A model generated the notes under the pieces. It ran no database searches. It saw only the letters and a program-made list of their open reading frames with translations, and was not told the DNA's origin. From Rhinopomastus cyanomelas (Eukaryota; Chordata; Aves; Bucerotiformes; Rhinopomastidae): 64,000 nucleotides of DNA. Position numbers and translations under genes: made by a program. Shown here piece by piece: positions 12,307 through 25,068 of the stretch (within the stretch, counting starts at the first letter, position 1; each line of letters starts with the position of its first letter). The stretch is taken from contig VXBP01002360.1 in the NCBI GenBank assembly GCA_013400115.1, forward strand, positions 578,233 to 642,232, in the 5' to 3' direction.

Positions 12307-13030
12307 AAGACGGAGGCACGCTTGAACCCAGCAATCCCCGAGTGCCCGTTTGGCACTTTCTATAATCTCCTCACACAGCGAAGACCTTTGTTTCCCTTCA
12401 GAGGATGCTGAGGATTTCTGCAGGTTTAAAATACATCATAACTAAAAAAAACCCACCCCAACAACAAAGAAACACCCCGGTGTACCAAACTGCCTGCGTG
12501 CTTCCTTTTAATTAAGTTCTGCAGCTCCTCATCTGAGGTGCAATTTCTTGACTAGAATAGAGAGAGTTCATTGCCAAACCCTTGGCAAGGCTATTTATGT
12601 CTTTCCTTCGCTCGTCGTGTAGCCACATGCAGGGCAAAGAGACTATTGGACTAAGGTGGATGTGGAGGGGGGAAAAAACACCCCAACCAGCCTGTGTTTG
12701 TTCCTTTTGGAGATGGGAGTTTATTTATAAACCACACAGATGGCTTCTGGTTCCGCCTCAAAAACTCTTGAAAATAATTAAACAAACGTTGCTTGATGCT
12801 GAATTGTAACAGAAATGGAAGAAGTGAATTTCTCTTTATCCAGCGTGAGTGTAGGTAGGAGGTGGTGGTGATGTGCAAACCGTTAGGGATTGAGACAATG
12901 AGGTCTTAATTGCTGGGTGGAAATGGGTTCTGTGGCCCTATCTGGTTCCTAGGTCTTTTCTCAAGCGTCTATCTGATTTGAGAGTATGGCTTGCAGCAGG
13001 GTTCTGAACTCTGTCCAGACTCCCAGCATC

Positions 13031-13112
13031 TCTTTGGCTGGAATAGACCTTTAAGATCATCAAGTCCAACCATTAACCCAGCACTGCCAGGTCACCACTA
13101 AACCTAAATGTC
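13031..13112 (-). mobile_element. CR1-like fragment, old subtype
   Basis: GACCTTTAAGATCATCAAGTCC and AACCATTAACCCAGCACTGCC. Confidence 0.8.
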
Positions 13113-13177
13113 CCCTTGGTGGTTTGCAGCTCCCTCCATCTCAGCAATCCGAGGTGCAGGTTCTGATGTGTTGTTCA

Positions 13178-13347
13178 CAGAATCCCAGAACATTAGGGAT
13201 TGGAAGGGACCTCCAAAGATCATCCAGTCCAGTCCCCCTACCACAGCAGGATCCTCTAGATCCAGTCACACAGAAACATGCCCAGGTGGGTTTGAAATGT
13301 CTCCAGAGAAGGAGACTCCACAACCCCCTTGGGCAGCCCCTTCCAGT
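13178..13347 (-). mobile_element. CR1 3' terminal fragment
   Basis: CACAGAATCCCAGAACATTAGG to GGGCAGCCCCTTCCAGTG. Confidence 0.93.
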
Positions 13348-13890
13348 GTTGTTGATTTAACAGAAAAGGTTTAGAGCAGTTCCTGGACCTTGGAGTTTCT
13401 TTTTTGCTCTACAATCTGTTGGGTTTTTTCCCCAGTTTTCCATAACTTGTGTCATGGCTCCAGCCCCTCCATCTCTTGTGTTGTCAGGCTAAAACCATGT
13501 GTGGGCATGAGCTTTGCCAAGAGTCATCTGAAGGCAGGTGTAAGTACATTTTGCTTGAAATCCCTGTCCAACCCTGTTTCAAACCCTGTGTCCACACTCT
13601 GTACCAGTCCATTCATAAGAACTTATGAAACAAGGCAGAGCTGCACACTTACTATTTCCAGCCTTCCTTAGCACCTCCTACCACTCTAAAGCACGTTTGT
13701 GATTTAATAGCTTGGTGAGGAAAGCCCTGAAGAATGTGTAAGAGCAGATCACTCCATGTCTTTTTAGGAGAACTCTTCTTTTTTTTAATAGATTTTCAGT
13801 GCCTGGAGCTTGATTTTTCCAACCAGTCAGGCATCAAACTGTTTGTTTTCTCTTGTTTATGTTAAAATTCAGGGCAAGTGTAGAGTCTGG

Positions 13891-14634
13891 CATCTGGGCA
13901 AGAGCAACGTTAGGTACCAGTATGGGGTGGAGACTGAGCTGTTGGAGAGCAGTGTGGGAGAAAGGGACCTGGGGGTCCTGGTGGCCAGCAGAAGCCAGCA
14001 ATGGGCACTTGTGGCCAAGAAAGCCAGTGGCATCCTGGGGTGGATTAGAAGCGGGGTGGTTAGCAGATCGAGAGAGGTTCTCCTCTTCTGCTCTGCCCTG
14101 CTGAGATCACACCTGGAGTATTGTGTCCATTTCTGGACCCCTCAGTTCCAGAAGGACACAGAGCTTCTGGAAAGGGTCCAGCACAGAGCCATGAAGATGG
14201 TGAAGGGAGTGGAGCATCTCCCTGCTGAGTAAAGGCTGAGGGAGCTGGGTCTCTTGAGCTTGGGAAAAAGGACATTGAGGGGTGACCTCATTACTGTTGA
14301 TTGGTAATATGGAAAGGGTTAGGGTGGGTGTCAGGAGAGTGGAGCCAGGCTCTGCTCAGTGGCACCTAATGACAGGAGAAGGGCAATGGGTGTCAGCTAG
14401 AGCAACAAGAGGTTCCATATCAATCCGAGAAGGAACTTCTTCCCAGTGAGGGTGACAGAGCACTGGAAGGGGCTGCCCAGGGGGGTTGTGGAGTCTCCTT
14501 CTCTGGAGACGTTTCAGACCCACCTGGCCATGTTCCTGTGCAACTTATCTAGGAGATCCTGCTGTGTCAGGGGGATTGGACTGGATGATCTTTCGAGGTG
14601 CCTTCCAATCCCTGATGACTGTGATTCTGTGAAA
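13891..14634 (+). mobile_element. Longest CR1 fragment here, with ORF2 C-terminal remnant
   Basis: About 740 bp. The first half encodes the end of the CR1 polymerase (words ERDLGVLVASR, LRSHLEYCVHFW, LLERVQHRAMKM) with a stop soon after. The second half is 3' UTR ending in a CTGTGATTCTGTG tail. 5'-truncated and not functional. Confidence 0.95.
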
Positions 14635-15993
14635 TAATTGATTCTGTGAGGCAGTAGAAATCTGAAGATCTAGTGAGGTTCTAATTGCATAGTAAAGCCC
14701 ACAACACACTGCTGCCTTCCCATGACAAAGACCTTGAGTGGTGGTGAGTTTGTAGATAAATGGGTGTTTCTTATGAAGCACAGTGAAGAGAATAAATTCA
14801 TACTTCATTTATCACCTCGTTAATTGGCTACCTACTGGTAATCTCTGATCCATTGGGGATGGTTAAATGAAGACTTGAGGAATGTAAAGCCCAGGATGTC
14901 TGTGAGATGGACAGGAATAGAGCTAAGACAAATACAAAACTTCTTTCCCATAAAGTCATCAGCGTGTGTTCCAAGGGAGCTACCACCTGAGTTTCACCCG
15001 AAAGCTGCGTGGCAGGGCACCCCTTGGCTGCAGTAAAGTCTCTGAGGAGCAGCACATCGCACCGTGCTGTGATTAATTTCTCTGGTTTCAGTGACTGTTT
15101 GGGGGTTTCAAGTACAGCACTCAAGATGTGGGATCCTCTCAGGTGAGTCACACACTCTGAGTATAAAAGGTCCAGTCATCACATCCATCATTCAGCAAGG
15201 ATGAGCATGTTCTCAGAGGCTTTTCCACTCTAGGAACAGCTGGTATCCCAGCAGGACTTTCCCAATGTTCAGCTTAATTTTCCTGCTGTCTGAATTTTCT
15301 CTCTTACTCCAGTTAGGACTCAGGTGGAGTTTTTCCTGGTCCTGCTTGGCCAGGCTTCCCACTTGGCCAAGAACAACTTAACGGGCAAAGCCCCAGTCTG
15401 TTGCTGAATAGCTCGTTGCTTCAGCCTAAACCCTTACCAGCGAAATCTGAGACCTGAAAGGATCCTTCTGCAAAGAGGATGGACAGAGGTACCCAGCTGG
15501 TGCTTCCACATGATGTCATGTCAAGCTGTGTAGAGCCCTGACTTCTTGAAAGCCAAGGCTTGGGAAGGCAGTTGGCCCTAGCTAATTAGGTTTATCTGCA
15601 AGGCTAATTAGCTCATCCCCAGTGCCCTACAACTGTGGCTTCGTGCTTTCAGGCTCAGCTGACAGCAGGCTAGAACTTTCTTTGCTATGCAGATGTGCAG
15701 ATACCTGCTGAACTGCCAGCTCCCTGAGGAAATGAAAGGACTGTGATTCTCCCACAGAAGTGTCACACAAAGCTATAGGTTCAGGTTCTCCCTCTGGATT
15801 GATGTTTCTCTGTCTAGCAAATTGAACACACATGATTGAGTCACCCAGCACGAGGGGATCCAACTGTCTCAAGAGTGCAAATTCTTGGGAGAGCAGCTGT
15901 GGGTGAAGTGATTGTTGTAGGTTAAGGACTTAAATCAGTGTCTTCCACATCACAGGCTGAAAGAATCCCCCAAACAGTACAAGAAAATACTCT

Positions 15994-16437
15994 GGTGTCC
16001 AGTGCAGAGCCACGGAGATGATGAAGAGAGTGGAGCATCTCCCTGATGAGGAAAGGCTGAGGGAACTGGGTCTCTTGAGCTGGGAGAAAAGGAGACTGGG
16101 GGGTGGCCCCATGAATGTTGATAAATATGGAAAGGGAGGGTATCAGGAGGATGCAGCCAGGCTCTGCTCAGTGGCATCTAATGACAGGACAAGGGGCAAT
16201 GGGTGTGAGCTGGAACAGAGGAGGTTCCACATAAATACAAGAAGGAACTTCTTCCCAGTGAGGGTGACTGGCAGGGGCTATTCATGGGGATTGTGGAGTC
16301 TCCTTCTCCCGAGACGTTTAAAACCCGCCTGGATATGTTCCTGTGCAACTTGATCTAGGTGATCCTGCTGTGGCAGGAGGTTTGGACTGGAAGGTCTTTG
16401 AGGTTCCTTCCAACCCCTAATGTTTTGTGATTCTGTG
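15994..16437 (+). mobile_element. CR1 fragment with ORF2 remnant
   Basis: Starts GTCCAGTGCAGAGCCACGG, encodes VEHLPDEERLRELGLLSWEK and ends TTTTGTGATTCTGTGTG. Confidence 0.94.
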
Positions 16438-18199
16438 TGTTTAGTCTTACAGTCTTGACTGCTTTCTGGTTTGGATCAACACAACCTGAACAATTAAGGC
16501 TGTAGCTGGCATTTGCAGTTGGAGAAGAGTGATCATTCTGTTCTCTGAAATTCTCACGCGTAGCGATATTGTGCAAAGGCTCTGCTGGGCCCTGCACCCA
16601 GACTCTGGAAGGAAGTGAGTAATCCCTTCAGAGATGCAATCTGCACCTCCACAGACATGCAGTAAGAGGTTCTGGCTGCGTGTGACCAGCAGTGTGTGGG
16701 GAAATATCAACTTCTTGCTAATCATTTTTCTGTGAGTGCATCAATTATTTCTCCAGTGGGCTAAGAAAAAGGGTAGGGGATCCTGGAGTTGCTGAGCTGA
16801 GCAAAGCCTGGGCCATGTGAACTGGGTCTGTAGAGAAATGTGTGATTAAGAAGAGAGGAAAAACGAGCTAGGCTGGGATTGAAGGGCTGAATTTGAATAT
16901 GGGAGGTAGAACTTGAAAAGGAATCCTTAAATAGTTGAGATAAGCTTTAGTATCCTTGTATCTTTATTTGAACTAGACTGTTGAACATTCATAGCCTGTC
17001 TATCTCACATCTGTGCCCCTTGAGATATGCCTCAAATAATTCATCCCATAGGGAGTCACACATTTGTAGGAGTTGATGTAGATCTGTCCTTCCTGGGCCT
17101 GCGAACCCCAACAGCGCCTTTCCTCCTGTACAAGGGAGAGAAGCTCTGCAGGAGCCTGTTGGACACACGCTGACTGTCCTTGGACTCTCAAAAACCTCTT
17201 CAGTCTGCTGCTCCTATAGGGCTGTTCCTGCCTGGTGGGCTGCAGGGTTTGTTTCATCGATCAGAGCAGCAGGTCAGTGTTTTTCTTCCTTCTGTTTTTA
17301 TTCCCTTCTCTTATCTCTGCCTCTCCTACCCATTCCCCCCGGGGAAAGTCTTCACGGTGTCCTTGAATGAACCCCAGCTACAACTTCATCTCTGCAGACA
17401 TCTCGATCTGCCTGTATCTTGCACAAGATAGAATGAGGGGCTTTTTCCTGGCGGCACTCGCAGGCCCAGTGGACAGCAGATCAATCCCTGGCTGGTTCTT
17501 CTATCCCTTTGGGTATCATTGCATCTGCTCCCACATCGGATCTCTGCAATCTCCGATGACTCAGACGTAGGTAGTTGTATATGAATTCAGTGCAAGTTGG
17601 CTGAAACTTTAACATCTCCAGGAGCCTTAATTGCTTTCCAGATCTGACTTGTTCCAAGTGCTGTTCAGACATGACCTGCTTAATCCTTCCAGCATCTCAG
17701 CGCGGGGTTTAGCATATACAAGGAAGGTTTTAGAGGTGAACAACCAGCTCAGGTGGCTTTGTTTATTGCCACTTGTCCAGCTCTGCAGGTCACACGTTTG
17801 TGACCACCTCATATATATTGTAGACTGGGTTATTCAGAAGAATCTGGTAAATTTCTGAACAATTTCATTATTTATTTTTAACCAATGCCTGAGAAAGTAG
17901 CCCACAGGAACCAGGAAATGAGAAGGAGTTGGTTAGCGATGATGACCATGCGATGCTGTGCCATCTGATAAAGACTGTGTTTATATAAATCACTGGAACG
18001 CTGCACATTTTGTAGTTTAAAATTGCATCAAACACTGAATATTTCTGTATTTTTTTAAAATTTTTTCTAATGATAGAATTTCTGTCTGGCTAATGCCTCT
18101 CGCTGGTAGATCCTGGCACCTTGACGTTTTGATTGTCGAGAGACAATCAAAAAGGGCTGCAACTGAGTGCTAGAACATTTTCCAAATCATACTCAAGGT

Positions 18200-18282
18200 T
18201 ATTTATCTATCTATCCATCTATTTATCTGTCTATCTATGTATATATCTATTTATTTTTCTATTTATTTATCTATTTATTTTA
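18200..18282. repeat. TATC/TATT microsatellite
   Basis: CTAT and TTAT tetranucleotides with interruptions over about 80 bp. Confidence 0.92.
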
Positions 18283-18339
18283 ACTTCCGTAAATTATTGT
18301 CACTCAACCCTAAAAACACAAGACAAAGCGAACCACAAG

Positions 18340-18572
18340 TCACAGAATCATTAGGGATTGGAAAGGACCACGAAAGATCATCCAGTCCAATCCCCCTGCC
18401 ACAGCAGGATCACCTAGACCAAGTCACACAGGAACATGGCCAGGTGGGTTTGAAACGTCTCCAGAGAAGGAGACTCCACAACCCCCCTGGGCAGCCCCTT
18501 CCAGTGCTCTGTCACCCTCACTGGGAAAAAGTTCCTTCTGATATTGATGTGGAACCTCCTCTGTTCCAGCTG
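18340..18572 (-). mobile_element. CR1 3' fragment
   Basis: CACAGAATCATTAGGGATTGG to GTGGAACCTCCTCTGTTCC. Confidence 0.95.
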
Positions 18573-19164
18573 CAGCTTCTGGTCAGTGAGGAGCCCTCAT
18601 TTTCCAACACAGCTGTGTTGTTCTAGGTATGCAAAGAAAGAGAGAAACCCCAATACAGCAGTGAGCTCTTACCACCTGAGCAGTAATATCACCAGTGATG
18701 TTTGCTTTTAATTTCTAAAACCTTGGCTGTCATCACTTCTTAAGGCAAGTTGTTCAGAGGCTGAGGCATGTGAGGTCTCATGTGACAATTCCCAAGCCTA
18801 AGATCACCTCGCTGTGTTGTAAGATCGTTCAGCTCCTCCCTTACCTCTTTCTCTACCAGAAAGTCAGGGGTGTGGAAACGTGCAAACCCACAGCCTCTGT
18901 CTCAGTGGTTTTCTGAAATCGATTTTCTGTGCCTCTGCCCAGCTTCACACAAAGCTCCTGCCTGCAGGGTCCCTCAGAATCAAGTCTGACCAAATCTTCG
19001 TGAGCAAGGTGCTGCTGTCACACCGAGAGGCACCAAGTTCATTGGTTCCTGCAGAACTAACAGGGTTTAGTAATTATTTGATTTTTTAATCTGAGTAGGG
19101 GAGTGGGAGTTGCTGTTGATGCCTGCACATCCAACAAGGCAAAAGGGCTTCCCATCTGAGGAAG

Positions 19165-19640
19165 ATGATCACAGGATCCCAGTAGACCAGATTGGAAGGG
19201 ACCTCAAGGATCGTGGAATCCAACCCTTTAAGCTAAAGCAATCCAGTTTAAATGAGCTGGCCCAGCACCCTGTCAAGCTGAGCCTCAAACTGTCTCAAGC
19301 TGAGGACTCCACCACTTCTGGGAAGACCATTCTAGTGTCTGATTGCTCTCACAGGGAAACATTTCTCTCTGGAGTCCAACTGGAATCTCCCCAGGAGCAG
19401 TTTGTGTCCATCACCTCTGGTCTTTTCTATGGGGCTCCTTGTGAAAAGGGAGTCTCCATCTTCCTGGCAGCCACCCTTCACCTACTGGGACGTGGGGATA
19501 AGGTCCCCCCTGAGCCTTCTCTTCCAAAGGCTGAACATACCCAGCTGTCTCAGCTTTTTTTCATATGGCAGGGCTTCTAGTCCTTTGATTATCATGGCCC
19601 TTCTCTCTCCACACCATCTCTGCGTAGCGGTGCTGGTGCC
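19165..19640 (-). mobile_element. CR1 fragment, distinct older subtype
   Basis: ATCACAGGATCCCAGTAGACC, then CACCACTTCTGGGAAGACC and CAGGAGCAGTTTGTGTCCATC. The same subtype recurs at 44357-44828. Confidence 0.85.
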
Positions 19641-20185
19641 CTGAGCACTGTGTTAGTCACCTAAAGCCAGGCCAATGGGGCTTTGAGATTATTTCTATCT
19701 CGCCCAGCAGTGCTGTTCTTGCCAGCCTCCTCACTGCCCATCACACCTGCACCTTCCCTCCGAGAGCCAGGCTGGAACCAGCTATTATCTTTGTCTCTGA
19801 AAACAAACATGCCCATTACGGTCTAAAATTAGGATGCTCTTCCTTCTCCTCCACCTTTCACAGCTCATAAACTGGCTGCAGAGGGAGACTGCTGAAAATG
19901 CAGCCCCTTTCTGTTTATACACAGCCCAGGTCTGGCTTTAGTGCCCTTCGTAACGGGAAGAGACAGGCTGAACTGCTCATTCACACCTGGCTATGTTTAG
20001 GGCACAGCCTAAATGTGGCTGCCTCGTACGTGGCTACGGCGAGGCTGGCGCAGACAGGCCCACTGTGGACAGAACTTGTTCCACGAGTGAATCCAACGAA
20101 AACTTGGTCTTTACTGTTGTCAAAATACTTTATTCAGTGGCTGTGGATCTGCTGTAATCCCTCTGTGTCACGGATTTTCTTGGTC

Positions 20186-20735
20186 CGCTCTGATGAGGAC
20201 AGGCTGAGAGAGTTGGGATTGTTCAGCCTGAAGAGGAGAAGGCTCTGGGAGAGGTCTGTAGAGTGACCTTCCCATCCCTGAAAGGGGCTGTCAGAAGGCT
20301 GGGAAAGCTGGTTGCAAGGGCAGGGAATGATAGGACAAGGGGTGATGGTTTGAATCATTGAATCATTAGGGTTTGGAAGGGACCTCAAAAGATCATCGAG
20401 TCCAATCCCACTGACACAGCAGGATCACCTAGACCAAGTCGCACAGGAACACATCCAGGAGGGTTAGAAATGTCTCCTGAGAAGGAGACTCCTGGAAAAG
20501 GGGAGATTGAGATCAGATATCAGGAAAAGTTGTTGAATCTGAGAGTAGGGGATACCTGGAACAGGCTGCCCAGAGAGGTGGTGGAAGCCCCATCCCTGGA
20601 GCCATTCAAGGTCAGGCTAGATGGAGCTCTGGGCTGTCTGGTCTGGTGAGTGATGGCCCTGCTTCTTGCAGGGCGGTTGGGCAGGACATCCTTTGGAGGT
20701 GCCTTCCAACCCAGTACATTCCATGATTCTAACTG
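20186..20735 (+). mobile_element. CR1 fragment (+) split by a minus-strand CR1
   Basis: The host CR1 runs from GAGGACAGGCTGAGAGAG to GGTGATGGTTTGAA (20353), then resumes at GAAAAGGGGAGATTGAGATC (20494) and ends CCATGATTCT. The uninterrupted homologue at 27830-27870 shows the expected junction. Confidence 0.9.
20354..20493 (-). mobile_element. CR1 inserted inside another CR1
   Basis: TTGAATCATTAGGGTTTGG to GAAGGAGACTCCTG, opposite in orientation to its host. Confidence 0.9.
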
Positions 20736-21739
20736 GTGCTGTGATGTCCTGGCCGTGTCTTGCTGGGAGCCATGCAGGTCAGCCAGGGACCAAGAAAGGA
20801 GGAAGCTGTTGGCACCACAGTCTGCTGCAGCAGAAACCTCTCCACCAGGACTTTCCTGTAGCCTGCTCGAGCTGTGCAGATTTTTGCCGGCGTCGGATGA
20901 GAGTTGTTTAGGGATCTGGGGCAAACCAGTAGAACAGGCTGAGGAATCCCAGTGGCAGGGCCAATCCTGGCTGCTGCAGGAGTAAACAACCAGGAGCCGT
21001 TGTTCATCCTCCTAGCTCTCTGCAGGACACGGGCTGTAAATTACATCGAGGAACAAAAGGTTGATGGGAGTAGAACCGGGTGCCCAACTTCCCAAGGGAG
21101 TGCTTTGCCCTCCAGCCAAAGAGAGTAGCTTTTCTGGCTTAAACCAGCACAGGCTCTCCTTGTGCCTTCCCAGCAGCACTCCAAGAGCAGATTCCTCACC
21201 TCTAGACCATCTCCAAGAAGGAGATTTGCTGCGCTGGAGCAGTGACAACCATTTCCATTACAAAACCTGGTTTCAGGGGTTGACCGTGGAAATTAAATCC
21301 GGTCTGAAACGCAGGAAACGAGGCAGCAGTCGAAGGACAGGGGAGGAAATGTTATTAAAAAGGCCATATCTCACTGAGATTACGGCTAAATGGGTATAAA
21401 ACCCTCCCTCCTCCCCCGAACCCAGCTGTGGGCTGTGCAGAACGGGTGCAGAATTACCTAATGAGGTTTGAGCTGCTTGTATTCATCAAGTCTAAGTTCT
21501 TCATCTCCCCGTAACAAGCTTGAAATTTCCACTGAAGCCTGTCCACAGCATTATTTTAATTTTGTACTTATTTATGTTTTCTAGAAAAGGGTCCTTCTTC
21601 AAATTAGGGGCTTCCTTCTTCAAAATTTCTGTGCTTTATAATAGCAGTGGCAGCTGTTTTGACAGGAATTCATTTCCTTTCTTCCCCCCTCTCTGCATTT
21701 GGTGGTGAAACTGGTCTCCGTTGGTGTCAGTCTTTTTCA

Positions 21740-22003
21740 TCCAGTGATAGGACAAGGGGCAACTGGTGTGAGCTGGAACAGAGGAGGTTCCATATAAATA
21801 TGAGAAGGAACTTCTTCATGGTGAGGGTGACAGAGCCCTGGAAGGGGCTGCCCAGTGGGGTTGTGGAGTCTCCTTCACTGGAGACATTTAAAATCCAGCT
21901 TGACATGTTCCTGTGCAACTGGATCTAGGTGATCCTGCTGTGGCAAGGGGATTGGACTGGATGATCTTTCAAGGTCCCTTCCAATCCCTAATGTTCTGTG
22001 ATT
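21740..22003 (+). mobile_element. CR1 3' fragment
   Basis: CAGTGATAGGACAAGGGGC to ATGTTCTGTGATTC. Confidence 0.94.
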
Positions 22004-22399
22004 CATCCTCAGTTCAGGTATGTTCATGTTCTGGTCTGTCCACCTAGTAAAATCAAAATAAATATGTATTATAGGGTGAGGCTGCCCCACTGCAGTCAGT
22101 GGAATTTTGGCCTCGGACTTGAGCTAGCGCAGAATTTCATCCTCTGAGGGGATTCCAGCAAGAGCATCCCTTTGTACGGCTGCAAGCCACGCGTGCTCCT
22201 TCTCCAGGGCTCCAGCGTGTGTGCTCCCTGATAGGATTTAAACCAGAATTAATTGTGCTGGCTTTGGTTCCCATCCCTGCCAGAATCACAGAGGGGCTGT
22301 TGTGGGGCTCCTGTGTGGTGCTGCACCATCACGGAGCCTGTATCCGCTGCGCCAGAGGCTTCACAGCAAAACACTTGTTTTAAATGTTGGGGAGTTTGT

Positions 22400-22728
22400 C
22401 CTTTGTAACTAAATGTTTGTTTATCCTTTCACTGCATTTTTATCCTTTTTAAAGTAAATTTTTATCCTGTTTTAAGCTAATTTTTTAACCCTTTAAAATT
22501 ATCTTTTTTAAAACTAAACTTTTATCCTTCTAGAATAAATTTTATTCCCTTTAAATTTTTATACTCTTTAAGCAAATTCTTTATCCTTTTGAATGAATTT
22601 TTTTACCATTTTAAAGTAAGTTTTTATACTCTTTAAACAAATTCTTTATCCTTTTAAATGAATTTTTTACCTTTTTAAAGTAAGTTTTTATACTCTTTTT
22701 TTTTTTTATACTCTTTAAACAAAGAGTG
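22400..22728. repeat. AT-rich degenerate minisatellite (TTTTATCCTTTTAAAGTAAAT-type)
   Basis: About ten imperfect units of 25-45 bp built from TTTTTATCC/ACTC, TTTTAAA and GTAAATTT. A T-run and a final TTTATACTCTTTAAACAAA close the array. Confidence 0.85.
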
Positions 22729-23321
22729 TTGGGTCTGAGCGTGCGTCCTAGCTGGTGCGCAAGAGGCACAAACTCACGCGTTCTCTACGTGCAGTTGATC
22801 TGTCGTGGGGTTTACCCCAGGACGTGACTTACTGAGGTGAATTAGTTTTCATGCCCACATCTGACTTTTCCTTTTGTTAGGTCCTGGCGCATCCATCCCC
22901 TGGAGCCTAATCTTAGCCCGATTTAATCAGGCAGCCAGCGCGAGACTTTCCGAAGTGACCCCTCTCCCACCCCGCCAAGCACCCAGCAGCACCGAGCAGC
23001 CCAGGGTGCAGATCAGATGATACTAGGTTCTGAGAAAACAACCCGCTCGTGATCTGATGTCAAAGGACTACAATTAGTCACTTCAGATCGCGAAGACACT
23101 AGGAATTTCCAGCCACGGTAAAATAAGACGTTTCCCTCTCGAACACTTGCCCACGTCCCTGGAACGGACGTTATTCTCCGGGTAGCGGTGCCAAAGAAAA
23201 CTTGATTTCTATTTTTTTCTTAAATTCCACAGAATTGTGAATTCAGGGCATTAACTGAGAGGTATTTTGTGCTCATCAGAAGAATAAGAATGAAAGGTAC
23301 CTGAAATTTTTAATCAATTAC

Positions 23322-23937
23322 TCCCAGGTACCAGTATAGGGTGGGGACTGGCCTGCTGGAGAGCAGCATAGGAGAAAGGGATCTGGGGGTCCTGGTGGCC
23401 AGCAGGATAGCCAAGAGCCAGCAGCGTGCCCTTGTGTCCAAGAAGGCCAACGGCATCTTGGGGTGGATTAGAAGTGGGGTAGTTAGTAGACTGAGAGAGG
23501 TTCTGCCCCTCTACTCTGCCCTGTTGAGACCACATCTGGAATCTTGTGTCCATTTCTGGGCCACTCAGTTCCAGAAGGACACAGAGCTGCTGGAGAGAGT
23601 CCAGGGTGAGCTGGAACAGAGGAGTTTCCACATCAGTATGAGAAAGACCTTCTTCCCAGTGAGGGTGACAGAGCACTGGAAGGGGCTGCCCAGGGGGGTT
23701 GTGGAGTCTCCTTCTCTGGAGATGTTTAAAACCCACCCGGACATGTTCCTGTGTGACTGGATCTAGAGGATCCTGCTCTGACAGGAGGACTGGACTGGAT
23801 GATCTTTCAAACCAGGAGGTTAGAGAGCTTTGATTGAAATGGTTTGATTCACCTGCTCTGGCAGGGGGATTGGACTGGATGATCTTTCGAGATCCCTTCC
23901 TATCCCTAATGTGCTTTGATTCTGTGATTATGTTTCA
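23322..23937 (+). mobile_element. CR1 fragment with ORF2 remnant and a second partial 3' end
   Basis: The ORF2 end (ERDLGVLVASR, LRPHLESCVHFW, TELLERVQ) jumps directly into 3' UTR by an internal deletion at about 23606. The 3' end breaks off at 23810 and a second partial 3' end lies at 23852-23937. Confidence 0.93.
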
Positions 23938-25017
23938 TCATCTTACAGGTCTTTACCAACTTAAGTTATTTCATAAGAGCATGATTCTGTGACTCCCTGA
24001 TGCTGTGATCCACAGGGATGAATTTTGAAAGTCACCTGAATCCATTGAATCATAGAATTGAAAGAAAAGATGCTCCTAGTAAGTTTACAACCTGTAATAA
24101 CTGTGCACCATCATTTTATATTCCCCTAAACTTTATTCATATATTTCAGTGCCAAAATATGGAGAGCTACAAATAGACATGAATTCACAGATCATTTCCC
24201 CCCACCATTAACAGTGAGATGTGCAGGAGGTTGTTCTTTCCTTGTTTTAAGGCCATTGGTAGCAGCCAGTTCATCACCAAATGAAGCGTTTTCTCGCTTC
24301 ACTTGAAAGTCACAAGTTTCTTAACAACAAAAAAAGACACCCGGTGTTTTAAGGGAAGATCTTTCACTTCAACCCTGTCCCATCAGATATTCTAGAGCTG
24401 TAGGAAAAGCCTGTTGGAACCTGTTGCTAAAAAAACAAGAGCTGAGGAAAGGGGTAGCGAACCATCTGTAAGTCAAAAGTCAAAGAGAAGGCAAAGTGCT
24501 GAAAACCTCTTTGTGTAACGTCCTCATGCCTGCGGCTGGCAAGGCCTGTCTGTATTTTTCCATTGTTTGTGTTTGCTGAGATTACAAATTAATGAGAAAA
24601 AGTCTTGTAACTGGGAGGGCTGACAGAGCAGGGATCTGATATCCAACCGCTCACTTCACATCTGCCCCGTGACGCTGAAGTCGGTGCACTGCTGGCTGTG
24701 GGGCAGTGCCAGTGTTTGTTGTAGATGGTGGGATGTGCTTCTGTGATCCCTGACCAACGCCTCGTCCCAGTTTGGCAGCTGGGAAGAGAGACCAGTGTGT
24801 GGGACCACCTTGGGAACTGAGGGACACAACAGACGTGGCTTTTGCTTATCTGCAGAGGTTTTGAGGTCTTCACTGATGCCTGGAGTCATATAGACCCCCC
24901 CTCTGCAATGAACATGTGTCCCTTGGGAGCTGAGACCTTGTCTGAACATCAGATTTGGACTGTCAGATGTTCTCATCCTGTTTCTCTGCTTTGCAAACGG
25001 GGAATGGGAGGAGTATC

Positions 25018-25068
25018 ACAGAGTCACAGGACATTAGGGATCGGAAGGGACCTCTGTACTCATGGAAT
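25018..25068 (-). mobile_element. Very short CR1 3' fragment
   Basis: CACAGAGTCACAGGACATTAGG and GGAAGGGACCTC, about 480 bp before the candidate CD44 promoter. Confidence 0.85.

Noticed and set aside
13810..14232. 140-codon open frame that looks like a gene
   Set aside because: It is the degraded C-terminal end of a CR1 ORF2, with no start or upstream domain.
15150..15210. GAGTATAAAAGG followed 30-40 bp later by an ATG, looking like a promoter
   Set aside because: No open frame, exon or conserved signal follows; probably chance or an unrecognised repeat.
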